A stretch of DNA of 64,000 nt from positions 124,001 through 188,000 of the forward strand of contig JAPLSY010000085.1 of NCBI GenBank assembly GCA_026398415.1, given 5' to 3'. Both the position numbers and the translations under genes were made by a program. Shown piece after piece: positions 34,911 through 43,243 of the stretch (positions within the stretch are counted from its first letter, which is position 1; the number at the start of each line of letters is the position of its first letter). This stretch comes from Kiritimatiellota bacterium (GTDB taxonomy: Bacteria > Verrucomicrobiota > Kiritimatiellia > JAAZAB01). The notes under the pieces were generated by a model. The model saw only the letters and a list, made by a program, of their open reading frames with translations, did no database searches and was not told the DNA's origin.

Positions 34911-36266
34911 ATGCATGTCGCTCGTCCTATCACCGTAGGCTTCATTAGCCTCGGTTGTGCCAAAAACCTGGTGGATTCGGAAATCATCGCCACCGGTTTG
35001 ACGGCGGAGGGTTTCCGGCTGGCACCGGCTCCAAAATGTGCTGACGTAGTCATTGTGAACACCTGCGCCTTCGTGCGGGACGCCAAGGCGGAATCCATTG
35101 ATGCCGTGCTCGAGGCCTGCGCCTGGAAACAACGTGGCCGTTGCCGCGCCGTGCTGGTGGCGGGCTGTCTGCCGCAACGCTACCGTCGGGAAATTCAGTC
35201 GCTGTTGCCGGAGGTGGATGCTTTTATCGGCTTGGACGAGTTGAATCAGGCCGGCGTGGTAATTCGCCGTGTCCTGCGGGGAGAGCGGTCCGTGGCGGTG
35301 ATAGCGCCCCGGGCGCAGGCCGTGCTGGAGCCATCCGGGAACCGCCTGCTTTTCACGGGCGCGCCCTATGCCTATGTGAAAATCGCGGAAGGCTGTAACC
35401 ACACCTGCGCGTTTTGCGCGATCCCGCAGATTCGCGGTCGCTACCGCTCGCGGCCGATCAAAAGTATTGTGGCGGAAGCCGAGGATCTGCTCAGCCGTGG
35501 CATTCGCGAGCTGAACCTGATTGCCCAGGACACCACTTCCTATGGGCTTGATCTGGGCGCGCGAACCAACCTGCCGGCCTTACTCCGCGCCCTGGGCCGC
35601 ATCGGCGGAAGGTTCTGGATCCGTGTGTTATACGGCCATCCTGCCCATGTGACTGCGGCGCTAATGGACGCCATGGGCGCCGTGGAGCAGGTATGCTCTT
35701 ACCTGGACCTGCCCATCCAGCACAGCGATGCGGCCATCCTGCGCGCCATGCTCCGCCCGGGCACCGCCGGGCATATGCGGCGCATGTTCGGGCGTATTCG
35801 CGCCGCCTTGCCGGGGGTGACGTTGCGAACCACCTGTTTGGTTGGCTTTCCGGGTGAGACGGAACGGCAGTTTCGGAATTTGCTGGCATTTCTGGAAGAA
35901 ATCCGCTTTGATCATGTCGCTGTTTTTACGTATTCAAAAGAGGAAAATACAGCGGCCGCCCGATTGCCCCGCCCCGTGCCCAATGCCGAGGCGGAACGCC
36001 GCAAACAATGCCTCATGCTCCGGCAAAAGCGGATCGTGGACGCAGCCGCTCTGGCGCAAATCGGCCGGTCCGACGATCTGCTGGTTGAACGCTATGACCG
36101 CAAGCGGCGCCTATGGGTATCCCGGTCGCGCGGCCAGGCTCCGGATGTGGATGGGGTAGTGTATGTGAGCGTGCCGGCGAATGGCTTGGCGTCCGGCGCG
36201 CTGATACGCGGCCGGTATGCGGCCGTGGCCGGTTACGATCTAAAGGCTGTTATCGCTAACTCATGA
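34911..36266 (+). CDS. rimO: Ribosomal protein uS12 methylthiotransferase RimO
   Basis: Radical SAM enzyme that adds a methylthio group to an aspartate of ribosomal protein S12. The 451 residues contain the N-terminal methylthiotransferase domain with three cysteines (ISLGCAKNLVDSE, VNTCAF, LVAGCLPQ). The radical SAM motif is CNHTCAFCAIPQIRGRYRSR, LPIQHSD lies mid-barrel, and a C-terminal TRAM domain begins near residue 385. The SLGCAKN start and short TRAM distinguish RimO from MiaB. Its stop overlaps pgsA's start in ATGA. Confidence 0.96.
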   Translation: MHVARPITVGFISLGCAKNLVDSEIIATGLTAEGFRLAPAPKCADVVIVNTCAFVRDAKAESIDAVLEACAWKQRGRCRAVLVAGCLPQRYRREIQSLLPEVDAFIGLDELNQAGVVIRRVLRGERSVAVIAPRAQAVLEPSGNRLLFTGAPYAYVKIAEGCNHTCAFCAIPQIRGRYRSRPIKSIVAEAEDLLSRGIRELNLIAQDTTSYGLDLGARTNLPALLRALGRIGGRFWIRVLYGHPAHVTAALMDAMGAVEQVCSYLDLPIQHSDAAILRAMLRPGTAGHMRRMFGRIRAALPGVTLRTTCLVGFPGETERQFRNLLAFLEEIRFDHVAVFTYSKEENTAAARLPRPVPNAEAERRKQCLMLRQKRIVDAAALAQIGRSDDLLVERYDRKRRLWVSRSRGQAPDVDGVVYVSVPANGLASGALIRGRYAAVAGYDLKAVIANS

Positions 36267-36871
36267 ACTTATCCAATCAATTAACGGTCAGCCGGTTCGG
36301 GATGGCGTTTGTCCTGACTATATTTTTGACCTTGCCGATCCAATTTGGCAAGACGATCGGGTTATTCGTTTTTGTGCTGGCGGCGCTTACCGATTATTGG
36401 GATGGAAAGCTGGCGCGCCGCACGGGGACCGTCACGGCGTTTGGCCAACTCATGGATCCGCTGGTGGATAAGGTGCTCATCTGTGCGGCCTTCGTCAGTT
36501 TTGTGGCCATCAATCAAATTGTGCCGGCCTGGATCGTAATCGTTATCCTGACCCGGGAATTCATGGTCACGGGGTTGCGCCTGCTGGCGGCCAACCAGGG
36601 CCGGGTGATTCCCGCCAGCCGCTGGGGTAAGCATAAAGCGGTCTGGCAGATGATTGTCATTGGCATAATCCTGATCGGGTTGGCCGTTCGCGCGGACCTG
36701 TTGCCGTTCCTGTTGAAAGGCGATGATTTGCCAACGTTCCTCAATCTGTATTATGACCGTTGTTTTCATTATGTAACGTTTTGGCTCTCCGCCCTGGTGG
36801 CCATTTTAACCGTATTTTCCGGCAGTATCTATCTTTGGCAGTGCCGGCAACTGGTGCGCGAAGCGAAGTGA
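36263..36871 (+). CDS. pgsA: CDP-diacylglycerol-glycerol-3-phosphate 3-phosphatidyltransferase
   Basis: Inner-membrane enzyme that makes phosphatidylglycerol phosphate, the first step to PG and cardiolipin. The 202-residue protein carries the CDP-alcohol phosphotransferase signature, read here as DYWDGKLARRTG followed by GQLMDPLVDK (residues about 41-68), with all aspartates in place. Helices surround it, including IVPAWIVIVILTREFMV. Coupled to rimO by a 4-base overlap, an order seen in other bacteria. Confidence 0.94.
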   Translation: MNLSNQLTVSRFGMAFVLTIFLTLPIQFGKTIGLFVFVLAALTDYWDGKLARRTGTVTAFGQLMDPLVDKVLICAAFVSFVAINQIVPAWIVIVILTREFMVTGLRLLAANQGRVIPASRWGKHKAVWQMIVIGIILIGLAVRADLLPFLLKGDDLPTFLNLYYDRCFHYVTFWLSALVAILTVFSGSIYLWQCRQLVREAK

Positions 36872-36885
36872 GTGCGAATGAATTT

Positions 36886-36973
36886 AGAAGTCAGAATTCA
36901 GTAGTCAGCATGCGCGCTGAGAATTGCATGCTCATTTTATTCTGGCTCCTGGCTTCTGACTTCTGAATACTGG
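36886..36973. repeat. Two-armed GAAGTCAGAATTCAG word repeat
   Basis: The left arm is AGAAGTCAGAATTCAGTAGT (36886-36905). The right arm is GGCTTCTGACTTCTGAATAC (36951-36970), an approximate reverse complement, with about 45 bp between. It fills the gap between pgsA and the zinc-ribbon gene and ends just before the latter's start. Confidence 0.75.
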
Positions 36974-36980
36974 ATGTGCT

Positions 36981-37496
36981 ATGATTAACCAGGATTGGGA
37001 TATCAAACCGCGTGCTGCGGTGTGCGGTAAATGTCAAAAGCCGTTTGCCGATCGGCAGGAATATGTGTCGCGGCTGACCTACGGACCGGATGGGTATGCG
37101 CGCCTGGATTCCTGTGCGGCCTGCTGGAGCGAGACGGACCGCACGCCGCAGGCCGTCAGTGTCTGGCGCGGCGTTTTTGAGATGCCGCCGCCGGCGCCTC
37201 CGGAAGCGCTGAAAAAGGAAACGGCGGAATCGCTTTTGCGCTCTCTTGTGGAGAAAAACGATCCGGCCAACGCTAACGTCATGTTCATTCTGGCCGTTAT
37301 GCTGGAGCGGCGGCGTATGCTCGTCGAACGGGATGTCCGTAAACAGGACGACGGCAAACTCGTGCGCGTTTACGAACACCGCAAGACCGGCGATACTTTT
37401 ATCATCACCGATCCCCAACTGCGCCTGGATCAGATCGAGCATGTCCAGGCCGAAGTGATGGCCATGCTGTCGGCGCCGGCAGTCCCGCCGTCGTAG
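36981..37496 (+). CDS. Zinc-ribbon-like hypothetical protein
   Basis: A 171-residue protein of unknown function. Four cysteines in two pairs (CGKC at 15-18 and CAAC at 45-48) indicate a zinc ribbon in the first 50 residues, with aromatic and basic residues between. The middle (ALKKETAESLLRSLVEKND, MFILAVMLERRRMLVERDV) is helical, and a short beta segment follows (VRVYEHRKTGDTFIITDP). No enzyme motif is visible. It starts six bases before the end-to-end run into the D-aminoacylase gene, so they may share a transcript. Confidence 0.72.
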   Translation: MINQDWDIKPRAAVCGKCQKPFADRQEYVSRLTYGPDGYARLDSCAACWSETDRTPQAVSVWRGVFEMPPPAPPEALKKETAESLLRSLVEKNDPANANVMFILAVMLERRRMLVERDVRKQDDGKLVRVYEHRKTGDTFIITDPQLRLDQIEHVQAEVMAMLSAPAVPPS

Positions 37497-37502
37497 CCAA
37501 AT

Positions 37503-39053
37503 ATGCTGGATTACAAGATCATCGGCGGACAGGTGTTTGATGGCACGGGCGCCGATCCTGTGCGGGCCGATGTCGGCATCGCGGGCGAACGCATCGCGGC
37601 CATTGGCGACCTGGGTCCTGCCGAGGCCGCCGCCGTGATTGACGCGGCGGGGATGTGTGTAGCGCCTGGATTTATCGACGCCCATTCCCATTCCGATGCC
37701 TATCTCCTGATCGAGCCTTCGGCGCCGAGCAAGCTTTACCAGGGTGTTACGACTGAAATCGTCGGCAATTGCGGCGCCAGCGCGGCGCCACTGGCGGATC
37801 AAGCCTGGCTGCCATCCGATTGGCGCGACCAATCCTATCCCGGTACGTGGCGGAGCGTGGCCGACTACCGCTGCCTGCTGGAACAGGCGCGTCCCGCGCC
37901 TAACGTCGTGCTGTTGATCGGCCACGGCAAACTGCGCGCGTGGGTTATGGGCTACCAGGCTCGCCCGGCGACGGCCGACGAACGCCGCGCCATGGCGCGG
38001 TTGTTGGAACAAAGCCTGGACGAGGGCGGGCGCGGGTTCAGCACGGGCTTGATTTATTCGCCCGGCCTGTTTGCCGCACCCGAGGAACTGGCCGACTTGG
38101 CGCACGTGGCCGCCCAACGCGATGGAATTTACACTACGCACATGCGCAGCGAAGGGAAAAATCTGCTAGAAGCGATCGAGGAGACACTGGCCATTGGGCG
38201 CCAGACCGGTGTGCGCCTTGAGATTTCCCATTTAAAGACTTCAGGCCGTGATAACTGGTCGAAGGTGGATGCGGCGCTGGATCTTATCCGCCGCGCGCGC
38301 GCGGCAGGGCTTGACGTGGCGGCCGACCGTTATCCCTATACGGCCGGCGGCACGGATTTGGACGTGATCTTGCCTGACTGGGCCCAAGCAGGCGGGCGGG
38401 ACGCCGTTCTGCGGCGCCTGCGTGACAGTGACGAACACGCGCGCCTGTGGCAGGAAATGACGGCGTCCCGGCCGGCGGATGACTGGAACGGCGTCGTGAT
38501 CGGCTCCACGGCCGAGGTGTCGTTCCGTGGAAAATCCTTGCCGGAAGTCGCGCGAACAATGGGCGTGGGCACTATCGAGGCGGCCTTGCGGCTCATGCAA
38601 GGCGACGAGCTGAAAACCAGCGCTTTTTTCTTCGGCATGAGTGAAGATAATATGTGGAAAATCCTGGCCGAGCCTTTTGTCATGCTCGGGTCCGATGCTT
38701 CCCTGCGTGCGCTTCAGGGGCCGCTGAGCCGGGACTTTCCGCATCCGCGCGCCTATGGCGCTTTCCCAAAATTTCTGCGTGCGGCGCTGGATGGTAAGAC
38801 GGTGACTTTGCCGGAGGCGATCCGGAAAATGACCAGTCTGCCGGCAGACCATTTCCGGCTCAAAGGACGGGGTAGGGTCGTGGCGGGCGCTTATGCCGAC
38901 CTGGTGGTTTTCGATCCCAACACCGTGGCCGATGTCGCCACATTTGCCGTTCCCCACGCTCTCGCTCGGGGAATCGAATGCGTGATGGTGAACGGTATTC
39001 CGGCCCTTGACCGAAACGGTCTGACCGGACAAAGGGCGGGACGGATTCTGTAA
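37503..39053 (+). CDS. N-acyl-D-amino-acid deacylase (D-aminoacylase family)
   Basis: Amidohydrolase-superfamily enzyme of 516 residues that hydrolyses N-acylated D-amino acids or related dipeptides. The metal site begins with APGFIDAHSHSDAYLL near residue 58. VTTEIVGNCGASAAP is the D-aminoacylase signature with its cysteine ligand. Then come THMRSEGKNLLEAI and ISHLKTSGRDNW with further ligands, and the aspartate in MLGSDAS. The small beta domain spans both ends (IIGGQVFDGTGADP; YADLVVFDPNTVAD). It may salvage D-amino acids from peptidoglycan, but the substrate is not proven. It is preceded by the zinc-ribbon gene with six bases between. Confidence 0.9.
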   Translation: MLDYKIIGGQVFDGTGADPVRADVGIAGERIAAIGDLGPAEAAAVIDAAGMCVAPGFIDAHSHSDAYLLIEPSAPSKLYQGVTTEIVGNCGASAAPLADQAWLPSDWRDQSYPGTWRSVADYRCLLEQARPAPNVVLLIGHGKLRAWVMGYQARPATADERRAMARLLEQSLDEGGRGFSTGLIYSPGLFAAPEELADLAHVAAQRDGIYTTHMRSEGKNLLEAIEETLAIGRQTGVRLEISHLKTSGRDNWSKVDAALDLIRRARAAGLDVAADRYPYTAGGTDLDVILPDWAQAGGRDAVLRRLRDSDEHARLWQEMTASRPADDWNGVVIGSTAEVSFRGKSLPEVARTMGVGTIEAALRLMQGDELKTSAFFFGMSEDNMWKILAEPFVMLGSDASLRALQGPLSRDFPHPRAYGAFPKFLRAALDGKTVTLPEAIRKMTSLPADHFRLKGRGRVVAGAYADLVVFDPNTVADVATFAVPHALARGIECVMVNGIPALDRNGLTGQRAGRIL

Positions 39054-39125
39054 GACGGAGGACGGACGCCAGAGGCCGGACGCCGGACAAACAAAGAAGA
39101 AAATGCCCAACGCTCAACCACGCGG
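39053..39125 (+). repeat. GACGCCAGAGG word-repeat stretch after the deacylase
   Basis: Words GACGGAGGACGGACGCCAG and GGCCGGACGCCGGACAAAC lie at about 39055-39090. They are followed by CCCAACGCTCAACCACGCGG at 39105-39124. The same GACG words appear near 16400, 50945, 60565 and 61315. Confidence 0.65.
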
Positions 39126-39233
39126 AGCGCGCCGTCTTAGGTGGCTCGCGTTCAGTTCGCTCCGTTGGTTTAGAAAAAGATTGCAAGCAGATGTATTCTA
39201 ACGTATTCTTTGTTTTAAACAAAGGGAGGGATT

Positions 39234-39473
39234 ATGTCCAAGACTTTAACGTTACGGCTTGATGAGCCGGTCTACCGACTCTTCAAAACGGTGTCGGAGC
39301 GAGAAAACAGGCCTATTTCAAACTTCATTGAGACGGCCGTGATGCGTTTTGTTCAAGAACACGAGACCGTTGATGAATTTGAAATGGCCGAAATCCGTGG
39401 TAATACTGAACTCAACCGAAGTCTAAAACGAGGACATCAGGATGCAAAGAACCGGCGCGGCGCATTCGTCTGA
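39234..39473 (+). CDS. Antitoxin, ribbon-helix-helix (CopG/RelB-like)
   Basis: A 79-residue antitoxin. The N-terminal half (TLTLRLDEPVYRLFKTVSER, then RPISNFIETAVMRFV) is a ribbon-helix-helix DNA-binding fold. The C-terminal part is charged and probably wraps the toxin. An AGGGAGGG-type SD precedes the ATG. The last 32 bases overlap the toxin start, which is characteristic of toxin-antitoxin pairs. It likely represses its own promoter with the toxin as co-repressor. Confidence 0.85.
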   Translation: MSKTLTLRLDEPVYRLFKTVSERENRPISNFIETAVMRFVQEHETVDEFEMAEIRGNTELNRSLKRGHQDAKNRRGAFV

Positions 39474-39741
39474 GTTCCGCCTTTTTGAGACCGAAGAGTT
39501 CCGCAAGGCATTATCCAAGCTTGGTCCGCCGCGTTTTCTGCCCAAGAAACTGGAAACATATATCTATCCCCTGTTGAGGCAGGAACCATACTACGGGCCC
39601 AATATCCGCAAACTACAAGGATATGAACCTCCGACGTGGAGATATCGGATTGGTCCCTATCGGTTGTTTTACGCAGTGGACAACGAGAAAAGGATTGTCT
39701 TTATCCTGACCATAGACGATCGAAAAGATGCGTACAGATGA
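39442..39741 (+). CDS. Toxin of the RelE/ParE superfamily
   Basis: A 99-residue protein with the RelE/ParE fold: FETEEFRKALSKL near the start, LRQEPYYGPNIRKLQGYEP, WRYRIGPYRLFYAVDNEKRI and the final strand FILTIDDRKDAYR. The RIGPYRLFY motif and the C-terminal basic and aromatic residues are those used by mRNA-cleaving members. It overlaps the antitoxin gene. The IS at 39814 is inserted about 70 bp past its stop and leaves it intact. Confidence 0.87.
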   Translation: MQRTGAAHSSEFRLFETEEFRKALSKLGPPRFLPKKLETYIYPLLRQEPYYGPNIRKLQGYEPPTWRYRIGPYRLFYAVDNEKRIVFILTIDDRKDAYR

Positions 39742-39813
39742 TTCGGTTAACCACCGGCTTCAGCGTAGCGCTCGCCCCGCTCGACGGACGGGAAGATAGG
39801 GGGCAGCCCTCTA

Positions 39814-41435
39814 GGGCCTGTTGCCCAAAGCCGCATTTAAAATATTTTTTTACAAGGAAACTGGTTCCGCCGATAATTTTCTTCTGAGAAACCAGAAACG
39901 CGCCAGATCGTGAATAGAAGCAAATAGTCCGCCAATTCTTATCAAAACAGAAGAATACATGCGTGAAATCGGTTTAACCACAGCCATGATCGCGGCATTC
40001 CTGTAACGCTCGCCCTGACTGATCAGTATCCGGACATTCTGAATCGCCGCAATCAGATAATCCTGTATCCTTTGTCTCCAAAGTCGCCTCCAGCGCGCCC
40101 TCTTGAATCCAAAATTATTGGCCGCATCTGCGAAACTGCCTTCCATCATCCATTTCCTTCTCAGGCGATCCCGTTTAGCTTCCTGACTCTGCGACTCGCG
40201 TTTCGCCACATCAATCGCTTCCTGATTATAGTGACGTTTCAGCGTTCGCGCGGCTCCACAGGCCGCACGCGTACATTTCAATCTTAACTCGCAGATGCGA
40301 CAAATTGTCATCGCCGTTGCATACTCAAAAGCCTTGCGTTTCTTCTTGTGTTTTCGCCTCGTCAGTATTTGCCCTGCCGGACAACGGTACGTATCGCTTC
40401 CTGCATCATAAACAAAATCCGTGTCCGTATAGAGTCCGTCACTCCTCCCTGTCCCTCTTCGCGCCGCCTGCAGATCTGCCATGTGGCTCCGTATCCCGCG
40501 TTCATAACAGGCCCTGAAGTTATCGGCTGTCCCATACTGCTTGTCGGCAATAACCGCTGCCACTTTTATCTGCGTGTTCGCTTCATGCTGCTCCACCAAG
40601 TCCATTAGCTTCGCGTTCTCTTCCACATCCCCAGAGGTTGTCTCCACCGCCGTTATCACCCCGTGCGCATCGTCAATAACCCGGTGATTCTTGTACCGCG
40701 GACGGCTTTCCATCCTCCCTCGTCGCACCACGGCCGCATCTGGATCGCTCGTGCTGATTAAGCTCTTGTTCTCACGCTCATAGTCACTCGGTCTCGACAT
40801 GGCTTCATCCAACTTGCTTTCGACCGATTCATACGCCGCTTTCAGCGCCGCAATCCATTCCGGTGACCCCTGATGACGGAATCCTTCGAGGCATTGGCCG
40901 CGATCAGACTCCCATCCATGTGTATCTTTTTACCATCCACCAATCCCGCCGCTATGCATTGCCCGATAATCCGAACAAAAAATCGGTGAAAGACTTCCTC
41001 GCCCCAGCGCTGTCGCGCCTTGCTCAATACGCTGTGGTTTGGAACCTCATCATCCAGTCGATATCCCAAAAACCATAAGTAATCCATGCGTTCCGTGATA
41101 ATCCGCATCAGCTCCCGCTCGCTCGATACATCATCGTAAAACAACAGAAACATCATCTTTAGAATCACCGCCGGATCCTCGGAAACGTTCCCGTTATATC
41201 CGTATTGCTCCGCAACCTCTTGCCTCACAAACGTGAAATCGATCCGTTCTGCAATCGCACGTAACGGGTTTCCTTTCCGAATCCGTTTATCCAAATCTAT
41301 GTTGTAACTGAACAGGTCTTTCTGTGCCTGGCGTATTCCCATCATATGCATTATCCTCCGAAGTTTTCCAAACTTTACCAAACCCCGGATGAAATGCTAT
41401 CCTCCTGTTCGGAAATTTGTTTGGGCAACAGGCCC
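39814..41435 (-). mobile_element. Insertion sequence (IS1182/IS5-like) with 16-bp inverted ends and 4-bp target duplication
   Basis: The ends are GGGCCTGTTGCCCAAA (39814-39829) and its exact reverse complement TTTGGGCAACAGGCCC (41420-41435). The bases TCTA flank both sides (39810-39813 and 41436-41439) as a target duplication. Length is about 1.6 kb. It encodes one DDE-type transposase split by a frameshift. Base composition is lower in GC and codon use differs from the neighbours, a sign of recent arrival. It sits between the toxin-antitoxin pair and glyS. Confidence 0.9.
39850..41381 (-). pseudogene. Transposase of the IS, frameshifted
   Basis: Two pieces are read on the minus strand. The first (41381 to 40842, 179 codons) has the N-terminal transposase domain (IRQAQKDLFSYNIDLD, YDDVSSERELMRIITER, the catalytic aspartate in HMDGSLIAANAS). 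The second (ATG-initiated from 40812, but coding from about 40858, to 39850) has YKNHRVIDDAHGVITAVE, the second aspartate in VIADKQYGTAD and a cysteine pair CRICELRLKC. Adding one G to the GGGG run near 40866 restores RGSPEWIAALKAAYES, so a 1-bp loss in a homopolymer explains the break. A sequencing error or programmed frameshift cannot be excluded, but no slippery motif is seen. The true start may be at 41342. Confidence 0.85.
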
Positions 41436-41522
41436 TCTAAATAGAACTTTACAAGCGGGGAAGTTTTTCCTGTCGCGGTTTTTCCTTGACCCTCTGCTTT
41501 CGTTCGGTCAGGATGCGGAGCT

Positions 41523-42953
41523 ATGCAACGCAATCAACACAAGGTTTCCATGGACGCGTTAGTGTCGCTGTGCAAGCGGCGCGGGTTTATCTTTCAAAGT
41601 TCCGAAATCTACGACGGGATCAACGGATTCTGGGACTACGGGCCCCTGGGCTGCGAGCTCAAACGCAATATCCGCGATGCCTGGTGGCGCGATATCGTCC
41701 ACCGGCGTGAAAACATCGTCGGCCTGGACAGTTCCATCATCATGCATCCCAAGGTCTGGGAGGCCTCCGGGCACATCTCCAGTTTTGCCGATCCCATGGT
41801 GGACTGCAAGGCTTGCCGTAAAAGATTCCGGGCCGACATGCTCTGCGAGGAGCAGGGCGTAAAGCTCATCAAGACCGAAAAAGGTTTTGAATTGCCGGTA
41901 GGCGTCAAGTGCTCGGCCTGCGGGTCGAAGGAACTGACCGCGCCGCGGGCCTTCAATCTCATGTTCAAAACGTTTGTCGGTCCGGTGGAAGAAGCCTCGT
42001 CCGTGGCTTACCTGCGGCCGGAAACGGCACAGGGAATCTTTGTGCAGTTTGCCAACGTCCTGGCGGTCGCGCGCCAGAAAATACCGTTCGGCATCGCCCA
42101 GGTCGGCAAGGCCTTCCGCAACGAAATCAATCCGCGCAATTTTACCTTCCGCTCGCGCGAGTTCGAGCAGATGGAATTGGAATTTTTTCTCAAGCCCGGC
42201 ACCGATGCCGAGTGGCACACGTACTGGGTCAAGGAACGCATGGGCTGGTATGAGCGCATCGGCCTGCCGGCGGAAAGTCTGCAGCAGTATGTCTACGGCA
42301 AGGACGAACTGGCCCATTACGCCAGCGCCTGCGTGGACGTCATGTACGATTTCCCGTTCGGCATGCAGGAGCTGGAAGGCATTGCCGCGCGGGGCGACTT
42401 CGATCTGAGCCAGCACCAGAAATTCAGCGGGAAGAGCCTGGAATATTTCGACCAGGAGACCAAGGAAAAATTCGTGCCCCACGTCGTGGAACCCTCAGCC
42501 GGCGTGGACCGCATTGCGCTGGCGATCCTGTGCGAGGCCTACCGCGAGGAATGGGTGCCATCGGGAGATACCGCCGGCGATGTGCTCGAGGCCGAGCCGG
42601 GCAAGCCCGTGCCTGCCGGTTATGAACTGCGCACGGTCTTGCGCTTTGCGCCATGCATGGCGCCCATCAAGGTGGCCGTGTTCCCGCTCCTGAAAAACAA
42701 GCCCGAGCTCGTGGCCAAGGGCCGCGAGGTGTTCGACCTCCTGCAAAAGCGCTGGAACTGTTTCTGGGATGTGACCGGCGCCATCGGCCGACGCTATCGC
42801 CGGCAGGACGAGATCGGAACCCCCTATGGCGTGACGATCGATTTCGACACCCTGACCGACAATACCGTTACCCTGCGGGATCGCGATTCCATGAAGCAGA
42901 TCCGGCTGGCCATCGCAGCGTTGCCGGACTACCTGAGCGCGACCTTGGATTAA
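41523..42953 (+). CDS. glyS: Glycyl-tRNA synthetase, alpha2 (single-chain) type
   Basis: Class II synthetase that charges tRNA-Gly. The 476 residues are of the homodimeric, eukaryote/archaeal-like kind. The N terminus is SLCKRRGFIFQSSEIYDGI. The insertion with four cysteines (CKACRKRF, then CSACGSKE) binds zinc. Class II motif 2 is KAFRNEINPRNFTFRSREFEQMELEFF, motif 3 lies near VEPSAGVDRIALAIL, and the anticodon domain starts near residue 372 (PCMAPIKVAVFPLL). There is no alpha/beta pair in the window. The gene follows the IS, about 90 bp after its right end. Confidence 0.96.
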   Translation: MQRNQHKVSMDALVSLCKRRGFIFQSSEIYDGINGFWDYGPLGCELKRNIRDAWWRDIVHRRENIVGLDSSIIMHPKVWEASGHISSFADPMVDCKACRKRFRADMLCEEQGVKLIKTEKGFELPVGVKCSACGSKELTAPRAFNLMFKTFVGPVEEASSVAYLRPETAQGIFVQFANVLAVARQKIPFGIAQVGKAFRNEINPRNFTFRSREFEQMELEFFLKPGTDAEWHTYWVKERMGWYERIGLPAESLQQYVYGKDELAHYASACVDVMYDFPFGMQELEGIAARGDFDLSQHQKFSGKSLEYFDQETKEKFVPHVVEPSAGVDRIALAILCEAYREEWVPSGDTAGDVLEAEPGKPVPAGYELRTVLRFAPCMAPIKVAVFPLLKNKPELVAKGREVFDLLQKRWNCFWDVTGAIGRRYRRQDEIGTPYGVTIDFDTLTDNTVTLRDRDSMKQIRLAIAALPDYLSATLD

Positions 42954-42970
42954 CGGCGGGCGTTCAGGGG

Positions 42971-43232
42971 CCTTCGTTATAGAACACAATTCCCCGGCCC
43001 GAAGTGCTTCAACATGACGATGGGGGCGCAGTCCGAGGGATTCCGGATCGTGACTCCCGAATTACCGTTCGTCTATGCCATCGCGTTGCCCGCCGAGCGC
43101 GTAGTAGTCATCCGGATGCAGCTTGATGCTTCTGCCGGGTACGCAAAAAGACCGGGGTGCCCGGTTCGGGGTCAACCTGAGGATTCCTTCGCCCTGTTCC
43201 AAGACCCTCGTCACTGTGTGCTGGTTGGACAT
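42971..43232 (-). pseudogene. Decayed gene remnant, unidentified family
   Basis: From ATG 43232 a frame reads TVTRVLEQGEGILRLTPN and IKLHPDDYYALGGQRDGIDE, then stops at about 43062. Just downstream, in another frame, PSDCAPIVMLKHFGPGNC follows, and then FYNEGP in a third frame. Both pieces look like conserved protein sequence, suggesting the start and the end of a larger protein joined by an internal deletion plus frameshifts. I do not recognise the family with confidence. It lies next to the GH99-like gene, 12 bp after its stop on the same strand, and faces glyS. Confidence 0.5.
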
Positions 43233-43243
43233 AGCCGCTTCTT

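Noticed and set aside
39742..39813. A further gene between the toxin and the IS
   Set aside because: The open frame from 39636 is the shadow of the toxin gene and runs into the IS end; there is no SD or motif.
40842..40870. Programmed frameshift in the transposase
   Set aside because: Only a GGGG run is present at the break; no A-rich slippery heptamer or evident stimulatory structure was seen. A one-base loss is simpler, though not excluded.
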